64,000 nucleotides of DNA, taken from assembly GCA_004123355.1 (NCBI GenBank), contig SCHM01000005.1:372001-436000 (forward strand), read 5' to 3'. Both the position numbers and the translations under genes were made by a program. Shown here piece by piece: positions 58,401 through 64,000 of this stretch (position 1 is the stretch's first letter; the number at the start of each line of letters is the position of its first letter). This DNA comes from Amphirosellinia nigrospora (lineage: Eukaryota; Ascomycota; Sordariomycetes; Xylariales; Xylariaceae). Below the pieces are notes generated by a model. That model was not told where the DNA came from, did no database searches, and saw nothing but the letters and a program-made list of their open reading frames with translations.

Positions 58401-61400
58401 TGACGTACAGTATAGGGATCTCCATACATAAGCTCCAAAATAACCCAACTATTGTACTTTGAAATTGCCTAGCGGGACCTACTGACTGCAGGCACTTCCA
58501 GGCGACTATATACGACATGCACCACTCGACGCAGACGATTCGTCGGCTCCACGCCATAGACAAGTAGCTTCGAAGTATGTGTATAATTACTATATATAAC
58601 CTCAAGACGAGACAATTATACGTCTGTAATTATATCACCTTCAAGAGAAAGAGCAACGCATAGTCGTGTTCAGCGGAAGCGTGCCCGTCTTCTCCTTTGG
58701 GACATTGGGCCGAGGCCTTCGCATGGAAATGCGTCGTGCTCTCTTCACATTACGTACGTATTGAAAGGATTGGTGGCTGGCGTCGGCGATGGGTGAATGG
58801 CGGTAGTAGTGAAGTCTAAACTTACCTACCTACCTAGGTATGTTAGATAGGACGACAGATAGGCGATCGGCAATAATCGGCCATAAGGCCATTTCAGGAT
58901 CATGAATAGCGACAAGAGCCATCTGTAGAAAACTATAAAATTTGACCCCGCAGACTTTCAGTTCGTGGAAATATTTTGTCCTTCTGTCTGTTTATCTATC
59001 TATCTATCTATGATCTGATCATGGAAAGGTTGCCTCCCACCTCCAGCTGTGTTTCATCCCACCTGTATGATGTGAGTGTGTCACGTCGTCACCTTATATA
59101 CCTACCTACATAGGCAAGTTGAGCCGTATTGTCGGATGCGCCCGCGAAAACTACCCGCGTTGATCGTCGTTGCCTACTCTTGCGTTGTAAGTATGGCGGA
59201 ATTAATTTTGATAGTACATCTCATACAAGACTCCATGTATGAGCTTGTACCGAGTATGAATGATGAATGTGATAGGGTCAATGAGGCCACTTCCGAAGAC
59301 CTACGGTAGCCCATTGTCAATCACGATACCTCGACTAAGCGGAGTATGTGATAGGCATGCAAAGACTAGTAATTATGCCTCCTTTATCTAAATTAGTCTT
59401 GACAGCGGTCCTGATATTACCTCAACACGAATTTCAAAGAATATCGAAGGAAGCACTCTTGATGAGGGTAGCATAGTGGCCTCAAGCGACGATCTTGTAG
59501 TGGGCGTCGGGCTTTATTAACACCGAAGCAAGACTTACTATTCCAGCAAAAACATAACAAATAATATCAACTCGGCTGAGAATGAGTGAGGAGAATGAAT
59601 GGGTGAGATAATTTTATACGTAAAACGTTTCAGATTGGTACAGAAGCCTCTTTGTACCAACTTTCATTCCTTGATTCAAAGGTCCTCTGCTGCAGTCATA
59701 GTAAATTCTGCGTCTTGAAATTTTTACTACGTCTTTAAGACTTATAGACAATAAAATACTATTTTTCTATTCATAAATCTACCATTACGATGTTGACTAT
59801 AATCCAGCACGCCGAAGACAACTTCATCACCAGAAAAGCCGTAAGTAGGTTAGGAGCCAGGGATAAAAAAAATACCAACCAGCGAATTGTAGATTGAAGC
59901 GATGTTACCACTGCAAATACAATGTCAACGCAAATGACTCGGAAGCTCGAAGTCTTCACTCCGAAATTGTTCACTCGCAAAATGCCCTTGATGTTATGAT
60001 CGGATCCCGAGAGCTTCGTTTGCCGCCATTTGACCAGTGCAGCTACTACCGGTTCCATTGATGTAAATGAATTATCATCTTGCGACGCTACAGGACATGA
60101 TGAACCTGCAACAGGTGTTTAAGGTCAAATGAATCACAAGCCGGCATCGTGTCGTTTAACGAGATAAATGTCGAGCAGGTCGTTCGGAGTACCAAGCTGC
60201 AACCAATTTGAAGCCATCTCAAAGACTGGGTTGAACACCCTTAAATTAGCTTTGCTGATTTTAAGTATTGTCCTTCCTTAAGTGACCAGGTGGTTTTTTC
60301 CCCAGCAGCTATAGCCAACATGAACGGAGATTGGATTGTTCCAGCTACTATGATTAATACAAAATGTCTATTGCGGACTTTCAAAGTAAATTTTCGGCTT
60401 TCGCCAAAACAACCCAGCTCAGTACAGTCAAATATTTACTATGTTTCAGTATTCCATTGCCAAGTTTTATGAAGAGTGTATCGGAAACCGAAACAACTAC
60501 TACCTAGTTTAACGTGGGCAGATTTCTGAGCTCATTAATAGCTGCCAGAAGGCATCCCATACAAAAGCACAATTCTCATCCTTAGATAATAGAATAACTG
60601 GATAAATTGTCTACAGAGATGGGAAATTTTCCAGATACTTATATCGGGCAACCTCTACAAAAGATTGGACCGGTCTTGTCAATGCGCTTAATCGAATTGA
60701 CCGATAGACTTGCTACCACTTACGACTAGGACTGTTCGACAAACTTATTCCTGGTGGCATCGGATTCGCACGGAGCTCGGTCTTACCGGCTATTCTCGCT
60801 GCAACTAAGTCACCTCCACACCGTCTATTCCCTCGACCCGGGAACTTACGGCACAGGCACACCAAGACAATGCTGACGTTCAAATGACTGTCGACTTGAT
60901 CATTCTACATTGACTTAGTGGATCGTTCTTCCACGCTAGATTCTATTCTGCAGTAGTTTAAGCACCAAAAACTGAGAGCAACCGGACCTTGGACTCGAAT
61001 GATATTCAAGACGCTTGTTCTGACATTCTCACTCAGATATTTCCGAAATACATGATAACCCTGGTTAGTTAATGAAGAGGAGTGTGGCAGCGAATTTAGA
61101 GGTTTCAGTGATATGACACTGCTAGTAGTGACAACGAGGCCTTTGACTCATTTACTGTGTTGGACCGCCGTCGTGATGAATATAATTTAAGACTAGTGAT
61201 TTGTTTCTAAAGTCCAAAAGGTGTGTTGGCAAGATAGACAGTCCTTAAGATGCCATCTTCTTCCTCTCACTCGCACCCAGTATAACATGCCCACATCTCA
61301 CCTTGACATAAAAATTTGCTTGTCCAAGCCTGTAAAGAATTGTAAACATCGATATAAAATCAACAGCTCTAATCACAATATATACCAGCCTAGAACTCTG

Positions 61401-61749
61401 GCGCTGTTACTTAAAGAGAAGAAGTTCCTCGCTATTTAAATACGAAGGGTAAGACATATATATTGTCTGATAACCTTTCACGACAAAACGACGTAAACCT
61501 AACTCGCATCGCTGTACCATGAATACTTACCTTCTTACTGCAAGCTTATAAAGATCACATAACCGCTTCTCAAGTTGTCACCACAAGAGAAAAAACATCA
61601 CGATCACGAAAACCAGCGAGCATCATGTAAGACATTCCAAAGTCCACCCCCTTCCTCACGAAGAGGCCAGGGAGTCTACTCGATACTAAGCACATTGGTG
61701 CATCATCGTAACTATACATACACATATATACATCCCTCCGCCGTCGTGT
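55483..61749. other. Gene desert between the Zn2Cys6 gene and MDV1
   Basis: 6.3 kb without a supportable gene. It is moderately AT-rich, with TACCTAGGTA-type words near 56665, 57652, 57837, 58828 and 59098 and a TATC microsatellite at 58993-59011. The longest frame (60058-59771, minus, 95 codons) is hydrophobic at its C-terminus but matches nothing I know. Confidence 0.4.
58993..59011. repeat. (TATC)n microsatellite
   Basis: Nearly five tandem TATC units in non-coding sequence. Confidence 0.85.
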
Positions 61750-63949
61750 CTAACAAGCCCAGACCCAACAATCCATCCCTCCGTCCCTCGACCATGTACC
61801 CGTCCTTGATTCTCACGTGCTCGACGACGGCCGGGGTGCGGCCGTCTTCCGACTCCGTGATGCCCGCGCCGCAGTCCCACTGGCGCGACTCCATCTTGTC
61901 GTAGACCTTGACGACGTCCTCGCAAGCGGCGCTGACGATGCGTCGACTGTCGAACATCATGCTCGTAATCGGGTTGTCGTACGCGTAGGCGTCGAAGATG
62001 GAGCCTGTGCGGAGATCCCATATCTGTTTATCTGGTGGTTAGTTACACATAGACAAGAATGGGGATTGAGTTTTAGGTCGTATAGGTACAAGGAATAATA
62101 GAACTTACCCGTATACTACGATCTAAACTTCCCGTCACGATATGCACGTCGTCGAATTGTAGACATGTGACAGGGCCGGTATGCCCGACAAGACTACGGT
62201 GAACTTGCCCACTCCGAAGATCCCATAGGCGTACCATGCCGTCGCCGTACGCAGGCGAGGGCTGATTCGAAGACCTGGAGTGATCCTACAAAGTCAGCGG
62301 AGCCCGAGCCTGTCGAGAGGTCTGCCTCCAGGTCCCTCGCCTGAGCCGAGAGAGGCCGAAGCTTGTGCCGCCGCCACATGACGTCTAGCGTCTGTACACA
62401 GCGACCTTTTGAAGATCCCATTGCCGTAGTGTCTTATCCGATGAGCCTGAAACGAGCACATCACCTCGGAGGTGAAGGGCGGTAATCTCGTCCATGTGAG
62501 ACTGGAGTACGAATAGCGGGCAATCAGCCATGCTTCCTTCCGGTGGGTCCACTGCGTGATCGTCCGGGTTCTCGAAGGCTATCCCGTCGTCGTCCTCCTC
62601 GTCATCACGTCCAAACCGACTGCCTTGAGGGTCGTAGTGAGCTTTACTCAGATCCCATAACCTTACGGTGGCATCTGCAGATCCTGTGACAAGAATGTTG
62701 TCTTCCACCTGTAGAGCCCGTACCGATGCGGTGTGGCCTGCGAGCGAACCTATGCAACGTCCGGCATTGAGATCCATACTTTGACGGTGTCGTCGAGGGA
62801 TGCAGATACCATGGTGCCAAAGGGGACGTCAAAATCCAGTGCTGTGATTTGCTCCTTGTGGGACTTGATTTCTCTGATGTTGAAGCCAGGATCGAAATGT
62901 TCGTGGAGAATAGGCATAGATTTCCGCCGTGTGGTCTTGTGTCGCTTCTTAGATGACGTGCTCGATACAGAAGGTATCTTCTCATAGACAGATTTCGACA
63001 TGAACTCATCAATGTCCTGGTCCGTTACTAGATCGTCATCGTCTGATCTCGTCGCTTCAGCCGTGGCGGCAGCTATCGACTCGGCTTCATCCACCAGGAC
63101 TTGCGACACTCTATTCGGCCTTCCATATCCACGACTACGGCGATTCGTTAGCATCAACTCACGAGCACACTCATGGACGACCACCTCCTTACTATCATGC
63201 TCTAATAATGCCTCCTCCTGCTCCAGGCCTGCTAACCGGTCTATAATGATCCTGCGCATGCCGCTGAGATTTGCGATCTTAGTATCGATTTCATGGATTT
63301 CACTGCTGGCCATGTTCTTCCGTATACCCAGCATTTCTAGCTCATGCAACAACGTAGATCTCTCTTTCTTTAACTTGTGCAGGTGTTGTGGGCCATTGGC
63401 GGTAGTCGGTGTCTCCTCGATCATCTTTCTCCCCCTCGTAGACCTCCTGGACCTGTGTCGCTTGCCATCGTCCGTCAGCTCGGGAAAGCTCGCCTTGAAG
63501 CCCTGGAAGAGGGTACGCATTCTCGTCCTCGGGGATGTTTTGGAGCATGTCGTCGGACAGATAGGATAGGGCGCGGGATTGTATTTCGGTGGTGGAGAAC
63601 TTGGAGCGGACGAGATCGGTGGGCGTCGTCCTGGCCATGGAGAACATCCTGCGCTGCACGACGGGCCGCGCGAGGTGTTTCTGAACTTGGCCCATGGCCT
63701 GGCGGTAGGGTTTCCGGCGGCATCGACGCCATGGCCGGCGAGATGGCTCGCGGTGGTGGTGACTTTTCGAGTAAAAGCTTCTATCCCCCGCGGCTGTGTA
63801 TCCAGTTAGATCGATATCTATACGTCGGCGCATGACGAGAGGTGGGAAAAGCGGGAGCGAAAAAAAAAGAGAAAAAGCAATCATGAGAAGAAGGCGATAG
63901 TTACCAAGAAGTCGAGTCGTCGCCTACGGGGCTTCGTCGTGAAAGGCAT
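61750..63949 (-). CDS. MDV1: Mitochondrial division protein 1 (Mdv1), WD40 adaptor
   Basis: A likely start is ATG 63949 with an early intron, but the true first exon could lie beyond the window. An N-terminal part binds Fis1 in the family; here it reads [20 protein letters not shown] and [21 protein letters not shown] coiled coil follows ([20 protein letters not shown] ... [20 protein letters not shown]), then WD40 repeats: [97 protein letters not shown] and, after an intron (62108-62024), [20 protein letters not shown]. The family ends in VWAC, which is seen in the frame stopping at 61750. At least six single-base losses are inferred. The protein links Fis1 on the outer mitochondrial membrane to the dynamin Dnm1. 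Confidence 0.92.
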
Positions 63950-64000
63950 TATGTAGGTCTGAATCGTCCATGCGCGTGTTCAGCCACCAAAGCCCAAGCC

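Noticed and set aside
59771-60058. 95-codon hydrophobic minus-strand frame
   Set aside because: No homology recognised and no splice context; left inside the intergenic entry.
63000-63569. 189-codon plus-strand frame
   Set aside because: Antisense to the MDV1 coiled-coil exon, which carries the family motifs.
63377-63835. 152-codon plus-strand frame
   Set aside because: Shadow of the MDV1 N-terminal region on the other strand.
1-64000. tRNA, 5S rRNA, CRISPR arrays and LTR-type elements
   Set aside because: I looked for T-loop-like GGTTCGAATCC words, 5S-like sequence, spaced direct repeats and reverse-transcriptase motifs and found nothing convincing.

Overview
The window comes from a filamentous ascomycete (Pezizomycotina, most like a Sordariomycete). 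Genes carry short GT-AG introns of about 50-75 nt with CTAAC/CTGAC-like branch sites. The proteins are typical of this group: a kinase-HET fusion, a NACHT STAND protein, a Zn2Cys6 regulator, Mdv1, a Gef1-type CLC channel and a 57-nt intron beside a zinc cluster. I cannot place it at order level.

Layout. 1-22 kb is an accessory region. It holds a protein kinase-HET gene that runs off the left edge (minus), a second kinase of the same kind (5.6-7.8 kb, plus), a short FTA2-like exon, an MFS transporter (8.5-10.4 kb, minus), a YqcI/YcgG-family protein with a membrane anchor (11.3-12.1 kb, plus), an arginine:glycine amidinotransferase-type enzyme (13.7-15.0 kb, plus), a trypsin-like protease (15.8-17.5 kb, minus) and a NACHT protein (18.9-22.2 kb, minus). 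24-28 kb holds an aldo-keto reductase and a very GC-rich nitronate monooxygenase-like gene. From 29.9 kb the content is more core-like: a conserved fungal protein, a RING protein, U2 snRNP A' (LEA1), a histone-fold DNA polymerase epsilon/CHRAC-type subunit, a CLC channel, a secreted lactonase-type beta-propeller, a Zn2Cys6 regulator and MDV1. Long gene-poor stretches lie at 42-46.3, 47.9-53.2 and 55.5-61.7 kb. A small AT-rich inverted-repeat element (MITE-like) sits at 33.04-33.43 kb.

Two biological signals stand out. First, between the kinase and HET parts of the left-edge gene (positions 373-798, minus strand) lie seven successive units of acceptor TAG, three bases, donor GTAAGT/GTGAGT/GTACGT. 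Spliced in phase 0 they give seven one-codon exons that join the two domains in frame. Second, an amidinotransferase, a YqcI/YcgG protein (a family that includes reported guanidine N-hydroxylases) and an MFS transporter are neighbours, which suggests a small guanidino-metabolite cluster.

A technical signal affects almost every gene. Conserved reading frames are interrupted by single-base losses, mostly in short homopolymer runs and nearly all in the same direction (seven in the CLC gene alone). This looks like homopolymer under-calling in the assembly rather than mass pseudogenisation. I therefore describe these loci as genes with sequence errors, and give spans that include the breaks.
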